Shown here in pieces: positions 9,130-18,981 of a stretch of 64,000 bases of DNA. Made by a program: the position numbers and the translations under genes. Location of the stretch: the NCBI GenBank assembly GCA_963811055.1, contig CAWEPQ010000001.1:682001-746000 (forward strand), given 5' to 3'. The notes under the pieces are model-generated. The model ran no database searches, was not told the DNA's origin, and worked only from the letters and a program-made list of their open reading frames with translations. The DNA comes from JACVRW01 sp963811055 (GTDB lineage Bacteria > Actinomycetota > Thermoleophilia > Solirubrobacterales > Thermoleophilaceae). Numbering within the stretch: position 1 is the stretch's first letter; every line of letters starts with the position of its first letter.

Positions 9130-10101
9130 ATGGCCTTCCCCGCCACCCGCATGCGGCGCCTGCGCAAGACCGGTCTGCTGCGCGACATGGTCCGCGAGAC
9201 GGAGCTCAGCGCCTCGCATCTGGTGCTGCCGCTCTTCGTCCAGCTGGGTGAGGAGCGCACACCGGTCGAGGCGATGCCCGGCGTGGAGCGGCTGTCGATC
9301 TCGAACGTGGTCGAGGAGGCCGGTGAAGCGCACGCCCTCGGCGTCCCGGCGGTGCTGCTTTTCGGGCTCCCCGCCGACAAGGACCTCCAGGGATCCGGCG
9401 CCTACGATGACGAGGGCGTGGTGCAGCTGGCGGTGCGCGCGCTGAAGGATGCGCACCCGGAGCTGGTGGTCATGACCGACGTATGCCTCTGTGGCTACAC
9501 GTCGCACGGCCACTGTGGCGTGGTGGCCGACGACGGCACGATCGAGAACGACGTCACGCTGGAGCTGCTCGCCAAGACGGCCAACTCGCACGCGGCCGCT
9601 GGCGCCGACGCCGTCGCGCCGAGCGACATGATGGACGGCCGGGTGGGAGCCCTCCGCGGCCAGCTCGACGCCGAGGGCCACAAGGACGTGCCGATCGTGG
9701 CCTATTCCGCCAAGTTTGCCTCCGCCTTCTACGGCCCGTTCCGCGAGGCGGCCGACGCCGCCCCGGCGTTCGGCGACAGGCGCAGCTACCAGATGGATCC
9801 CGCCAACGCGGACGAGGCGGTGCGCGAGGCGCTGCTCGACGTGGAGGAGGGCGCCGACATCGTCATGGTCAAGCCCGCCCTGCCCTACCTCGACGTGATC
9901 CGGCGAGTGAAGGAGGCCACCCGCGTGCCCGTGGCGGCGTACAACGTGAGCGGCGAGTACGCGATGGTCAAGGCGGCCGCCGCCGCCGGCTACGTGGACG
10001 AGCGCGCGACCGTGCTCGAGACGCTCACCGGCATCCGCCGGGCCGGGGCCGACATCGTGGTCACCTACCACGCAAAGGACGTGGCCGAGTGGCTTCAGTA
10101 G
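9130..10101 (+). CDS. hemB: Delta-aminolevulinic acid dehydratase (porphobilinogen synthase)
   Basis: A 323-residue enzyme that condenses two 5-aminolevulinate molecules to porphobilinogen in tetrapyrrole synthesis. Both Schiff-base lysines are present, in YSAKFASAFYGPFR and MVKPALPYLD. The segment DVCLCGYTSHGHCG carries three cysteines spaced as in zinc-dependent HemB proteins, rather than the aspartate-rich magnesium type. The start is taken at ATG 9130 from the upstream -10 spacing; ATG 9124 would add two residues. The next gene overlaps its end by 13 bases, and hemL follows, so this is a heme-synthesis operon. Confidence 0.95.
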   Translation: MAFPATRMRRLRKTGLLRDMVRETELSASHLVLPLFVQLGEERTPVEAMPGVERLSISNVVEEAGEAHALGVPAVLLFGLPADKDLQGSGAYDDEGVVQLAVRALKDAHPELVVMTDVCLCGYTSHGHCGVVADDGTIENDVTLELLAKTANSHAAAGADAVAPSDMMDGRVGALRGQLDAEGHKDVPIVAYSAKFASAFYGPFREAADAAPAFGDRRSYQMDPANADEAVREALLDVEEGADIVMVKPALPYLDVIRRVKEATRVPVAAYNVSGEYAMVKAAAAAGYVDERATVLETLTGIRRAGADIVVTYHAKDVAEWLQ

Positions 10102-11152
10102 CCAAGGTGCGGAGCCGCAAGGACGGCTCCGCGGTGCCGCTCGACGATCTCGACCGCAAGCTGCTCAACCTGCTTCAGGGCAGGTTCCCGCTCGAGCCGC
10201 GGCCGTTCCTGCGCGTGGCGGAGCTGGCCGAGGTGCCCGAGGCGGAGGTCCTCACCCGCACCCAGCGGCTGCTCGACGAGCGGATCATCCGCCAGGTCAC
10301 CCCGATCTTCGACACGCGCGTGCTCGGCTACCGCTCGATGCTCGTGGCCGCCCGCATCGACGCGGACAATCCTTGGCGTGCCGCGAAGATCGTGAACTCG
10401 CATCCAGGGGTCTCCCACAACTACCTGCGCAACCACGACTTCAACATGTGGTTCACGATCGCCGTGGAGCCCGGCTCGCGCCTCGGCCTGGAGGGCACGC
10501 TCGACGTGCTCGCGGAGCTCACCGGCGCCGAGTCCGTGCGCCAGCTGCCGACAATCCGCCTCTTCAAGATTCGCATGGACCTGGAGATGGAGGGGGGCAC
10601 CGACGCGCTCGCCAGCGCGGGCGTGGCCGAGGACTACGAGGAGCCCGAGGCCATCGAGCTTTCCGAGCTCGACTACGCGGTGATCCGCACGCTCCAGGGC
10701 GACCTGCCGGTGGTTCCGGAGCCCTACGCGCCGGCTGCCGCCGCCCTCGGCATCGATCAGGCACAGCTGCTCGAGCATCTCGAGTCCATGAAGGAGCGCA
10801 GGGCGCTCCGCCGCGTCGCGGCCATCCTCTTCCACCGCCGGGCGGGCTTCTCCGCCAACGGTATGGGCGTGTGGAAGGTCCCGGACGACCGGATCCTCGA
10901 GATCGGGCCGGCCATGGCCGCGTTCCGGGGGATCTCGCACTGCTACCAGCGGCCGACCTACGCCGACTGGCCCTACTCGGTCTTCACGATGGCCCACGGC
11001 CGCTCGAAGGAGGAGTGCGACGCGATCCTCGCCTCGATCGCGGAGTCCACAGGGATCGAGGAGCGCAGCACGCTCTACTCGTCCACCGAGTTCAAGAAAG
11101 TCCGCCTTCTCTACTTCAACGACGAGCACCGCAAGTGGGAGGCAGAGCACTC

Positions 11153-11156
<4 letters not shown>
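10089..11156 (+). CDS. Siroheme decarboxylase, fused AhbA-AhbB (NirD/L) type
   Basis: A 355-residue protein made of two tandem AsnC-like units, each a winged helix followed by a ligand-binding domain. The first (about 15-165) has GVSHNYLRNHDFNMWF; the second (about 185-350) has GISHCYQRPTYADWPYSVF. These are the signatures of AhbA/AhbB and NirD/NirL, which decarboxylate siroheme to 12,18-didecarboxysiroheme for heme d1 or the alternative heme route. A regulator role is less likely given those motifs. GTG 10089 has AAAGGA nine bases upstream and overlaps hemB; GTG 10107 is an alternative. It lies between hemB and hemL. Confidence 0.85.
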
Positions 11157-12441
<1,285 letters not shown>

Positions 12442-12445
<4 letters not shown>

Positions 12446-12870
12446 GCGCGCTGGCTGAGCTGGTGGGCGCCGCCGATCCGGCGCTGGCCGCCTACGCGGT
12501 CGACGAGCCGGGGCCCGCGCGCTTCGCGGGCCGGATCGAGGACGACACGCGCCAATTCGTGCTGGAGACGGTCTACGAGGGCTACCTCATGCACTACGGC
12601 ACGCCGCGGGCCTTCGCCGGGATGGACGAGGACCTGCGGCTGCTCGCGGGAGACGCTCTCTACGCGCTGGGCCTGGCGCGGCTGGCCGCCGTGGGCGACG
12701 TGCCCGCCGTGGCGGAGCTGTCGGATCTGATCTCGCTGTCGGCGCAGGCGCACGCCTCGGGGCGCGGAGAGCTGGCGGAAGGGCTCTGGGACGCGAGCGC
12801 CCAGGCGCTGTCCGGCGAGCGAGGACGGGGCGCGCGCGCCTGGGCCCGCGATAGGCTCCCGGCCCCCTAG
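12442..12870 (+). CDS. Conserved hypothetical protein, helical
   Basis: A 142-residue protein of unknown function, translationally coupled to hemL by an ATGA overlap. It is almost wholly alpha-helical by composition (Ala, Leu and Glu rich), with no membrane segment, signal peptide or cysteine, and with a recognisable core ETVYEGYLMHYGTPRAF. It ends about 80 bases before the Rieske gene. Position between heme synthesis and the cytochrome bc operon suggests a role linked to heme proteins, but nothing in the sequence shows this. Confidence 0.65.
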
Positions 12871-12915
12871 GACGTGCCGAGCGGCAGGGCGACAAACGTG
12901 CCTTCCGCCACCAAG

Positions 12916-12945
12916 TTGGCATTACCCTTCGCGGGGCGATAGAAC
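12916..12945 (+). promoter_or_regulatory. Candidate sigma-70 promoter of the qcrABC operon (leaderless)
   Basis: A -35-like TTGGCA (12916-12921) and a -10-like TAGAAC (12940-12945) are separated by 18 bases. The -10 ends 8 bases before GTG 12954, so the transcript would start at or next to the start codon without a Shine-Dalgarno leader. Confidence 0.5.
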
Positions 12946-12953
12946 CGAGCAAC

Positions 12954-13610
12954 GTGGCCGACCCTCCCAAGCTAGACAAGCAGTCCCGCTACACCGAGGG
13001 CCGTGGCATTGCCGGCGCTTTCGAGGGCGAGACGGTCACACGGCGCCGCTTCATGGAGGGCACGGCTCTGGCGGCCGGCGGGATCGCCACCGCCGCCTTC
13101 GCTCTCCCGGCCCTGGGCTTCGCGCTCGGTCCCGTGCTGGAGGACACGTCGCGCGAGAACTGGCAGTCCGTCGGGCCAGAGGACGACTTCAATGTGGAGA
13201 CCTACGTTCAGAGGGTGATCAACGTGGTGGCCGAGATCGGCGATCCGGGCAAGACCACCGTCTACATCCGCCGCTTCGACCCGGAGCGCGAGACCAAGAA
13301 CGAGGATCAGCCCTACGTCGCGATCTCCACCCGCTGCGCGCATCTCGGCTGTCCGGTCCGCTACATCCAGGCGTCGCAGAAGTTCGTCTGCCCGTGTCAC
13401 GGTGGCGTCTACGACTTCGAGGGCAAGGTGCAGGGCGGCCCGCCGGTGCGGCCGCTCGACCGCTTCTACACGCGCGTGCGCGCAGGGAACGTCGAGCTCG
13501 GTGACCGCTTCTCGCTCAACTCCAAGCTGGAGCGCTTCTCCCCGCGCGACCCGTCGAACCACCTCGACGGCCTCTGGCAGTACCTCTACCCCTCGAGGCC
13601 CACCACGTGA
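12954..13610 (+). CDS. qcrA: Rieske iron-sulfur subunit of menaquinol:cytochrome c reductase
   Basis: A 218-residue Rieske protein. The N-terminal region has a twin-arginine-like TRRRFMEG before a hydrophobic helix (about residues 38-58), fitting Tat-dependent insertion; tatA and tatC lie 4-5 kb downstream. The 2Fe-2S ligands are in CAHLGC and CPCHGG, about 18 residues apart. It transfers electrons from menaquinol to the c-type heme of the complex. The order qcrA-qcrB-qcrC and the small sizes match Bacillus rather than the large three-helix mycobacterial QcrA. Its stop overlaps the qcrB GTG. Confidence 0.93.
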   Translation: MADPPKLDKQSRYTEGRGIAGAFEGETVTRRRFMEGTALAAGGIATAAFALPALGFALGPVLEDTSRENWQSVGPEDDFNVETYVQRVINVVAEIGDPGKTTVYIRRFDPERETKNEDQPYVAISTRCAHLGCPVRYIQASQKFVCPCHGGVYDFEGKVQGGPPVRPLDRFYTRVRAGNVELGDRFSLNSKLERFSPRDPSNHLDGLWQYLYPSRPTT

Positions 13611-14431
13611 AGGCGCCACCGCTCCCCAAGTTCCTGCGCCCCACGCCTCCGCGCCCCGGCACGGGGGCCAACGGCGCTAACGGCGCCAATGGCGCGCCGG
13701 CCACCAAGCCGAAGCCGAAGGACCAGGCCGTGGAGGGAGTGGCCTCGGTGGTCGGCTGGCTCGATGAGCGCAGCGGCCTCAGCCCGTTCCTGCGCGGCTT
13801 CCTCTACCGCAAGACCCCGAAGGGCACCAACTGGTTCTACACCCTCGGGTCGGCCACGATGTTCGCCTTCCTCTCGCAGGCGGTCACCGGGGTCTTCCTG
13901 GCCATGTACTACGAGCCCGACTCGGTCTCGCGCGCCTACTCGTCGGCCTCCCACATCACCAACGAGGTCTTCCTCGGCGAGCTCGTGCGCGGCATGCACC
14001 GCTGGGGCTCGAGCGTGATGATCATCCTGATCTTCCTCCACATGGGCCGGACCTTCTTCTTCGGCGCCTACAAGTACCCGCGCGAGCTGAACTGGGTGAT
14101 CGGCGTGGTGCTGCTCGTGCTGACGCTGATGATGGGCCTCACGGGCTACCTGCTCCCGTTCGACCAGCGCTCCTTCTGGGCCACCGTCGTCGCCGTCAAC
14201 CTGAACTCCTCCGGCCCGGTGATCGGCCCTTACCTCGCCGACTTCCTGCGCGCCGGCTCCGAGTTCGGCCCCACCACCATCTCGCGCTTCTACGCCCTTC
14301 ACATGCTGGCGGTGCCCGGCCTGATCGCGGCGCTGATCGGAGCGCACCTGTACCTGGTGGCCAAGCTGGGCACCACCGCGCCGCCGTGGGTCAAGGCGGA
14401 GAAGAAGGACCTCTTCACCGAGGAGCTCTGA
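13607..14431 (+). CDS. qcrB: Cytochrome b subunit (N-terminal, b6-like)
   Basis: A 274-residue membrane protein equal to the four-helix heme-binding half of cytochrome b. A low-complexity Asn-Gly-Ala stretch (about residues 20-32) precedes the conserved core. Heme ligand histidines appear in GMHRWGSS and FLHMGR and again in FYALHMLAVPG and IGAHLYLV. GYLLPFDQRSFWATVV is the quinone-site loop. Start GTG 13607 overlaps the Rieske stop (GTGA). The C-terminal helices of a full-length cytochrome b are on the next gene, as in Bacillus QcrB and in cytochrome b6. Confidence 0.93.
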   Translation: MKAPPLPKFLRPTPPRPGTGANGANGANGAPATKPKPKDQAVEGVASVVGWLDERSGLSPFLRGFLYRKTPKGTNWFYTLGSATMFAFLSQAVTGVFLAMYYEPDSVSRAYSSASHITNEVFLGELVRGMHRWGSSVMIILIFLHMGRTFFFGAYKYPRELNWVIGVVLLVLTLMMGLTGYLLPFDQRSFWATVVAVNLNSSGPVIGPYLADFLRAGSEFGPTTISRFYALHMLAVPGLIAALIGAHLYLVAKLGTTAPPWVKAEKKDLFTEEL

Positions 14432-14432
14432 C

Positions 14433-15149
14433 GTGGACGCCCGCCAGAAGGAGGAGTACCTCCGCGAATACTCGATCCTGAAGGGCCAGGGCAAGCCGTT
14501 CTTCCCGTACGCGATCGCGAAGGACGGGATGATGGCCACGATCACGATCGGCGTGATCATCCTGATGGCGGTGCTGTTCGGCGCCGAGCTGGGGCCCAAG
14601 GCGGACCCCACCACCACCACCTACACGCCGCGGCCCGAGTGGTACTTCTTCTTCCTCTTCGAGCTGCTGCGCGTGGTCAAGCCGCCGGAGCTCGTGTTCA
14701 TGGCGACGATCGGGATTCCGACGATCTGCCTGATGCTGCTGCTCCTGCTGCCGTTCTACGACCGCGGCCCGGAGCGCCACCCGCTGCGCCGGCCGATCGC
14801 CACCACCGCCGGCATCGCGACGATCGGGGCCATGACCTACCTGAGCGTGCTGGGCGCTCTCGCCGGCTCTCCCACGGAGATCGAGCTGGCCACGAAACCC
14901 CAGTACGAGGAGGGCAGGGCGATCACCGCCTCCGCGGGCTGCCTCGGCTGCCACAAGATCGGTGAGAACGGCAACACGCTGGGGCCGAGTCTCACCGAGA
15001 TCGGCAGCAGGCTCGGGCGTGACGCGATCGCGCGGACGCTCGAGAACCCCACCGCCCCCATGCCTTCCTACGCGAACTTCCGCAAGACCAATCCGGAGCA
15101 GTTCGAGAAGCTCGTGCAGTACGTCGCCTCGCTCAAGGGCGACGAGTAG
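14433..15149 (+). CDS. qcrC: Cytochrome b C-terminal (subunit IV-like) fused to cytochrome c
   Basis: A 238-residue fusion. Residues about 30-140 hold three helices with the quinol-site motif RPEWYFFFLFELLR; residues about 160-238 form a mono-heme cytochrome c domain with CLGCH and a probable methionine ligand in APMPSYANF. This is the Bacillus/Geobacillus QcrC arrangement. GTG 14433 has GAGGAG seven bases upstream. Together with QcrA and QcrB it completes a menaquinol:cytochrome c reductase in the cytoplasmic membrane. The menG gene follows 10 bases later. Confidence 0.93.
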   Translation: MDARQKEEYLREYSILKGQGKPFFPYAIAKDGMMATITIGVIILMAVLFGAELGPKADPTTTTYTPRPEWYFFFLFELLRVVKPPELVFMATIGIPTICLMLLLLLPFYDRGPERHPLRRPIATTAGIATIGAMTYLSVLGALAGSPTEIELATKPQYEEGRAITASAGCLGCHKIGENGNTLGPSLTEIGSRLGRDAIARTLENPTAPMPSYANFRKTNPEQFEKLVQYVASLKGDE

Positions 15150-15159
15150 AACGGCCGCG

Positions 15160-15849
15160 ATGAGCACGGCGTCCGGGACGCTCCCCGAGACGCAGGTCCA
15201 GGCGATGTTCGACCGCATCGCCCGCGTGTACGACCGGATGAACGGGCTCATGACCGTGGGCATGCACCACCGCTGGCGCGAGCGGGCCGTGGACCTCGCA
15301 CGGGTGGGGCCGGGCTCGCGGGCGCTCGACGTGGCCACCGGCACCGGCGACCTGGCAATGGCCCTGCAGGCCCGCGGCGCGGAGGTCGTGGCGATGGACT
15401 TCTCCGAGCGGATGCTCGAGATCGCCCGCACCAAGGCGCCCGGCATCCGCTTCGAGGCCGGCAACGCGCTCGCGCTGCCCTACGCCGACGGCGAGTTCGA
15501 CGCGGTGACGGTGGGCTTCGGCGCGCGCAACTTCTCCGACCTCGGGCTCGGCCTGCGCGAGATGGCGCGCGTGACGCGCCCCGGAGGCCGCGTGGTGGTG
15601 CTCGAGATCACCACGCCGCAGAAGCCTCCGCTGTCCTGGTTCTTCCGGCTCTGGTTCGACCGGGTGGTGCCGCGCCTGGGCCGGCTGGCGGGTGACTCCG
15701 ACGCCTACTCCTACCTGCCGAGCTCCGTCCGCCGCTTCCCCGATCCCGAGGCGCTGGCGGCCGAGCTGGCGGCAGCCGGGCTCACCGACGTCCGCTGGGT
15801 GCTCACGGCCGGCGGCATCATCGCGCTGCACGCCGGCACCCGCGCGTGA
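15160..15849 (+). CDS. menG: Demethylmenaquinone methyltransferase
   Basis: A 229-residue SAM-dependent methyltransferase of the UbiE/MenG family, performing the last step of menaquinone synthesis. Motifs are FDRIARVYDRMNGLMTVGMH at the start, the SAM loop ALDVATGTGDLA, VTVGFGARNF and RPGGRVVVLEITTP. ATG 15160 fits the family start. It lies between the bc complex, which uses menaquinol, and a prenyl diphosphate synthase, which supplies the side chain. Its stop overlaps the next GTG. Confidence 0.93.
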   Translation: MSTASGTLPETQVQAMFDRIARVYDRMNGLMTVGMHHRWRERAVDLARVGPGSRALDVATGTGDLAMALQARGAEVVAMDFSERMLEIARTKAPGIRFEAGNALALPYADGEFDAVTVGFGARNFSDLGLGLREMARVTRPGGRVVVLEITTPQKPPLSWFFRLWFDRVVPRLGRLAGDSDAYSYLPSSVRRFPDPEALAAELAAAGLTDVRWVLTAGGIIALHAGTRA

Positions 15850-16829
15850 CCGCGGCGCAGGCACAGCTCGGAGCCGTGCTGGCCGCCGGCGGGCCGCGGC
15901 TGGCCGCGGCGCTCGAGCGCACCGAGCTGCGCCTGGCCGAGGCGGTGGCCGGGCACGGGGAGGAGTTGGAGCGCCACAGCGCCGGGATGCTCGCCGCCGG
16001 CGGCAAGCGCCTAAGGCCGATGCTCGTGTTCCTTGCCGCGGCCGACGACTCGGGCGCGCGCCTCGTGTCCGCCGGGGTGGCCGTGGAGCTGCTCCACATG
16101 GCCACGCTCGTGCACGACGACGTGCTCGACCGCGCCCCGGTGCGGCGCGGCCACCCGACAGTGTTCGCCGCCGCCGGGCGGCCGGCGGCCACCGCGTCCG
16201 GCGACCTTCTCTTCTCGCGCGCGTTCGCGGAGCTGGCGGGCACGGGGAGCGACGAGGCGGTGAGCCGGCTCTCGGAGGCCTCGTCCGCGCTCGCCCGCGG
16301 CGAGCTGATGCAGCGCGCCGACGCGTGGATGGCCGACGTGGCCGCCGAGCGCTACCTGGAGCGCTGCCGGCTGAAGACGGCGAGCCTGTTCGACGCGTGC
16401 TGCCGGCTCGGTGCCCTGTTCGGCGGGACCCCGGAGCGCTCCGAGGCGCTCGGCGCCTTCGGCGAGGGAATCGGGCTGGCGTTCCAGCTGCTCGACGACG
16501 TGCTCGACGTGTCGGGACCCGCGGAGCGCACCGGCAAGCCGCGCGGCACCGATCTGCTCGACGGCACCGTCACGCTCCCGCTGATCCTCGCCCGCCGGCG
16601 CGACGGCGAGCTGCGGCGCCTCGACCTGCGCGCGGCGGTCACCGACCCCGGGCAGGCGGCTGAGCTGTGCGAGCGGATAGCCGCCACGGGTGCCCTCGAC
16701 GAGGTGCGCGGCCTGGCGCTCGAGCACGTGCGCGCCGCCAAGGCGCGACTGGACGGACTCGGCCTACCGGGCGATCGCGAACAGGCCCTGCGCCTGGTCG
16801 CCGATGGCGTCGTAGAGCGCTACGCGTAG
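15846..16829 (+). CDS. Polyprenyl diphosphate synthase
   Basis: A 327-residue trans-prenyltransferase with the first aspartate-rich motif VHDDVLD, the upstream GGKRLRPML segment, and the second aspartate-rich region FQLLDDVLD. The residue pattern before the first motif is that of long-chain enzymes (hepta- to decaprenyl), fitting menaquinone side-chain synthesis. GTG 15846 overlaps the menG stop as GTGA. Chain length cannot be read safely from sequence alone. Confidence 0.9.
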   Translation: MTAAQAQLGAVLAAGGPRLAAALERTELRLAEAVAGHGEELERHSAGMLAAGGKRLRPMLVFLAAADDSGARLVSAGVAVELLHMATLVHDDVLDRAPVRRGHPTVFAAAGRPAATASGDLLFSRAFAELAGTGSDEAVSRLSEASSALARGELMQRADAWMADVAAERYLERCRLKTASLFDACCRLGALFGGTPERSEALGAFGEGIGLAFQLLDDVLDVSGPAERTGKPRGTDLLDGTVTLPLILARRRDGELRRLDLRAAVTDPGQAAELCERIAATGALDEVRGLALEHVRAAKARLDGLGLPGDREQALRLVADGVVERYA

Positions 16830-16844
16830 GCCGCGAGCGGCCTA
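16827..16844. terminator. Palindrome joining two convergent stop codons
   Basis: A perfect 8-bp inverted repeat (TAGGCCGC, 2-base centre, GCGGCCTA) whose outer ends are the TAG stop of the prenyl synthase and, on the minus strand, the TAG stop of the zinc-ribbon protein. It probably forms a hairpin in both transcripts and acts as a bidirectional terminator. There is no T-tract. Confidence 0.5.
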
Positions 16845-17285
16845 GAAGTCTTCAGGAACGATCGCGCCGGCCTGGAGCGCGCCTGCGAAGCGCTCGATCT
16901 CCTCGGCCATGTTGGCGCGCATGAGGCGCTTGTAGTCGCGCGCCAGGGCGTCGCCGCCGCGGTCGAGCTCCTCGTCGAACGCCTCGACGGTGTCCTGGGC
17001 GAAGATGCCCTCGCGATAGACGTCGCAGTTGGGGCAGTGGAGCAGCACGTTCCAGTTCTCCGGGCCGGCCTCATCCCAGTGAACGGGATACACCAGCTCG
17101 GAGTAGCACTCCATGCACACGTGGAGTTCCTGGTGAGGCTCTGCGGGGGCATGCTCGATGGCATGCGCCTCGTCCAGCTGCACCTCGGTCTCCTTGAAGT
17201 AGACGACCTCGATCGTCTTCCCGCTGGGGAGCACCACGCGCTTCACGAAGTGGGTCTGGTCTCCGCCTGTCTCCATCTCTTCCAT
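16842..17285 (-). CDS. Conserved zinc-ribbon-like protein
   Basis: A 147-residue acidic soluble protein that I cannot assign to a named family. It has two cysteine pairs, CMEC and, about 30 residues later, CPNC, which would form a zinc ribbon in the middle of the protein. The C-terminal third is helical with DRGGDALARDYKRLMRANM. It is monocistronic, divergent from dcd and convergent with the prenyl synthase. A role in nucleic-acid or protein binding is possible but not shown. Confidence 0.65.
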   Translation of the reverse strand: MEEMETGGDQTHFVKRVVLPSGKTIEVVYFKETEVQLDEAHAIEHAPAEPHQELHVCMECYSELVYPVHWDEAGPENWNVLLHCPNCDVYREGIFAQDTVEAFDEELDRGGDALARDYKRLMRANMAEEIERFAGALQAGAIVPEDF

Positions 17286-17318
17286 CCTGATCCACGTATC
17301 GGCATGCCTCGGGGGAAC

Positions 17319-17345
17319 TTGAACCTCGATATGCGGAGATAGACT
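17319..17345 (+). promoter_or_regulatory. Candidate promoter of dcd (leaderless)
   Basis: TTGAAC (17319-17324) and TAGACT (17340-17345) are separated by 15 bases, which is short. The -10 ends 8 bases before GTG 17354, so dcd is probably transcribed without a leader. Confidence 0.45.
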
Positions 17346-17353
17346 CGGCGCCC

Positions 17354-17926
17354 GTGGTGCTCAGCGACCGCACGATTCGTGCCGAGATCGAGGCTGGACG
17401 GATCGTCATAGACCCCTATGAGGAGCGGCTCGTCCAGCCGTCCAGCGTCGACGTGCGCGTGGACAGCCGCTTCCGGGTCTTCCACAACGCGCGGTACCCG
17501 TACATCGATGTGCGCCAGCCGATGGACGACCTCACCGAGCTCGTGGAGATCAAGGACCGCGACCAGCCGTTCATCCTCCACCCGGGCGAGTTCGTGCTCG
17601 GGCAGACGCTCGAGCAGGTGGAGCTCCCGGACGATCTCGTGGCCCGGCTCGAGGGCAAGTCGAGCCTGGGACGCCTCGGGCTCCTGATCCACTCCACCGC
17701 GGGATTCGTGGACGCCGGTTTCGCCGGACGGCTGACCCTCGAGCTGTCCAACGTGGCCAACCTGCCGATCACCATCTACGAGGGAATGCCGATCGGGCAG
17801 CTCTCGTTCATGCGGATGGATGGACCCGTGGAACACCCCTACGGCTCCGGCGAGATGGGCTCGAAGTACCAGGGCCAGTCGGAGCCGACCCCCAGCCGCT
17901 TTTACAAGAACTTCCAAGACGGTTAG
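17354..17926 (+). CDS. dcd: dCTP deaminase, probably bifunctional dCTP deaminase/dUTPase
   Basis: A 190-residue homotrimeric nucleotide enzyme that supplies dUMP for thymidylate synthesis. The catalytic segment GKSSLGRLGLLIHSTAGFVD contains the serine/arginine and glutamate-bearing elements of Dcd. The stretch LELSNVANLPITIYEGMPIG and the tail GSKYQGQSEPTPSRFYKNF match the mycobacterial/archaeal bifunctional type, which deaminates dCTP and hydrolyses the dUTP. That bifunctionality is an inference from those motifs. GTG 17354 is used. Confidence 0.92.
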   Translation: MVLSDRTIRAEIEAGRIVIDPYEERLVQPSSVDVRVDSRFRVFHNARYPYIDVRQPMDDLTELVEIKDRDQPFILHPGEFVLGQTLEQVELPDDLVARLEGKSSLGRLGLLIHSTAGFVDAGFAGRLTLELSNVANLPITIYEGMPIGQLSFMRMDGPVEHPYGSGEMGSKYQGQSEPTPSRFYKNFQDG

Positions 17927-17936
17927 GGCGCCCCGC

Positions 17937-17942
17937 TAACAT
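17937..17942 (+). promoter_or_regulatory. Candidate -10 element of tatA
   Basis: TAACAT ends 9 bases before ATG 17952, again the spacing of a leaderless transcript. No clear -35 is seen. Confidence 0.35.
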
Positions 17943-17951
17943 GCGGCACTC

Positions 17952-18179
17952 ATGTGGACTCCAGGCCCACTAGAGATCATCGTGGTGCTCGTCGTAGTGC
18001 TCGTGGTGTTCGGCCCCAAGCGCCTGCCCGATCTCGGGCGTTCGCTCGGAACCGGCATGCGTGAGTTCAAGGACTCGATCACGGGCAAGGACAAAGAGCG
18101 CGAGGAGCTCGAGGCAGTGAAGGCGACCGCCGACAAGCCCGAGCCCACGACGACCGCCGCCGGCGAGCGCCAGTCCTAA
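17952..18179 (+). CDS. tatA: Sec-independent translocase subunit TatA
   Basis: A 75-residue TatA/E protein: one N-terminal membrane helix (about residues 7-20), the hinge motif FGPKRLPDLGRSLG, an amphipathic helix and a charged, Thr/Pro-rich tail. It oligomerises to form the Tat pore for folded proteins. It is followed 18 bases later by tatC. The Rieske protein upstream is a likely substrate. Confidence 0.93.
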   Translation: MWTPGPLEIIVVLVVVLVVFGPKRLPDLGRSLGTGMREFKDSITGKDKEREELEAVKATADKPEPTTTAAGERQS

Positions 18180-18197
18180 CCCGGGCTGGGCCGCAGC

Positions 18198-18968
18198 GTG
18201 GCGCGCCGCATACGGCCGATCGCCCATGAAGATCGCCTGTCGATCGTCGAGCATCTCGACGAGCTCCGCACCCGCGTAATCATCTGCGCGCTCGCCTTCG
18301 GCGTGGCGTGGGCATTCACGGGCTGGCAGAACGACCTCGTGCTGCGGATCGTCAACCATCCGCTTCCGCGCGGGATCGAGCCGATCACGCTGGGCCCCGC
18401 CGAGGCCTTCTACACGACGATCACCAACGCGGCGTACGTGGCGCTGATCATCGCGCTGCCGGTGATCCTCTACCAGGTCTACGCGTTCCTCCTGCCGGCG
18501 TTCAGCCCGACCGAGCGCCGCCTGGCCCTGCCGCTGCTGCTGCTCGTGCCGACGCTCTTCATCGCCGGGGTCGTGTTCTGTTACTTCGTGGTGCTCGGCC
18601 CCGCGCTGAGCTTCCTCCTCAACTTCAACGCGGACAACTTCAACACGCAGGTGAGGGCGCGCGACTACTACTCGTTCATCACGATGCTGATGCTGGCGAT
18701 GGGCATCGGGTTCCAGATCCCGGTGGGCGTGCTGGCCGCGTGCAAGCTCGGCATCACGACCCCCGAGAAGCTCCGCAAGAACCGCCGCTACGCGATCGTG
18801 ATCATCGCGGTGGTGGCTTCGCTCCTGCCCACGCTCGACCCGCTGACGCTCGTGCTGGAGATGGTCCCGCTGATCTTCCTGTACGAGCTGAGCATCTGGC
18901 TGGCGTCCGCCCTCGGCCGTCCGGCGCCAGAGGTGGCGGAGCGAATCGCTTCCGCCGAGGGCAGCTAG
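18198..18968 (+). CDS. tatC: Sec-independent translocase subunit TatC
   Basis: A 256-residue polytopic protein with the TatC start IVEHLDELRTRVI, the conserved FYTTI region and about six membrane helices, including the IPVGVLAACKLGI helix and a hydrophobic LLPTLDPLTLVLEMVPLIFLYE region. It recognises twin-arginine signals. GTG 18198 is used. It forms an operon with tatA and probably with the TPR-like gene 13 bases downstream. Confidence 0.93.
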   Translation: MARRIRPIAHEDRLSIVEHLDELRTRVIICALAFGVAWAFTGWQNDLVLRIVNHPLPRGIEPITLGPAEAFYTTITNAAYVALIIALPVILYQVYAFLLPAFSPTERRLALPLLLLVPTLFIAGVVFCYFVVLGPALSFLLNFNADNFNTQVRARDYYSFITMLMLAMGIGFQIPVGVLAACKLGITTPEKLRKNRRYAIVIIAVVASLLPTLDPLTLVLEMVPLIFLYELSIWLASALGRPAPEVAERIASAEGS

Positions 18969-18981
18969 CCTTCCGCCACGC

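Noticed and set aside
7615..10071. An open minus-strand frame of more than 800 codons across the ABC transporter and hemB
   Set aside because: It is antisense to clearly conserved genes, and its translation is rich in His, Arg and Gly with no family motif, the usual by-product of GC-rich codon bias.
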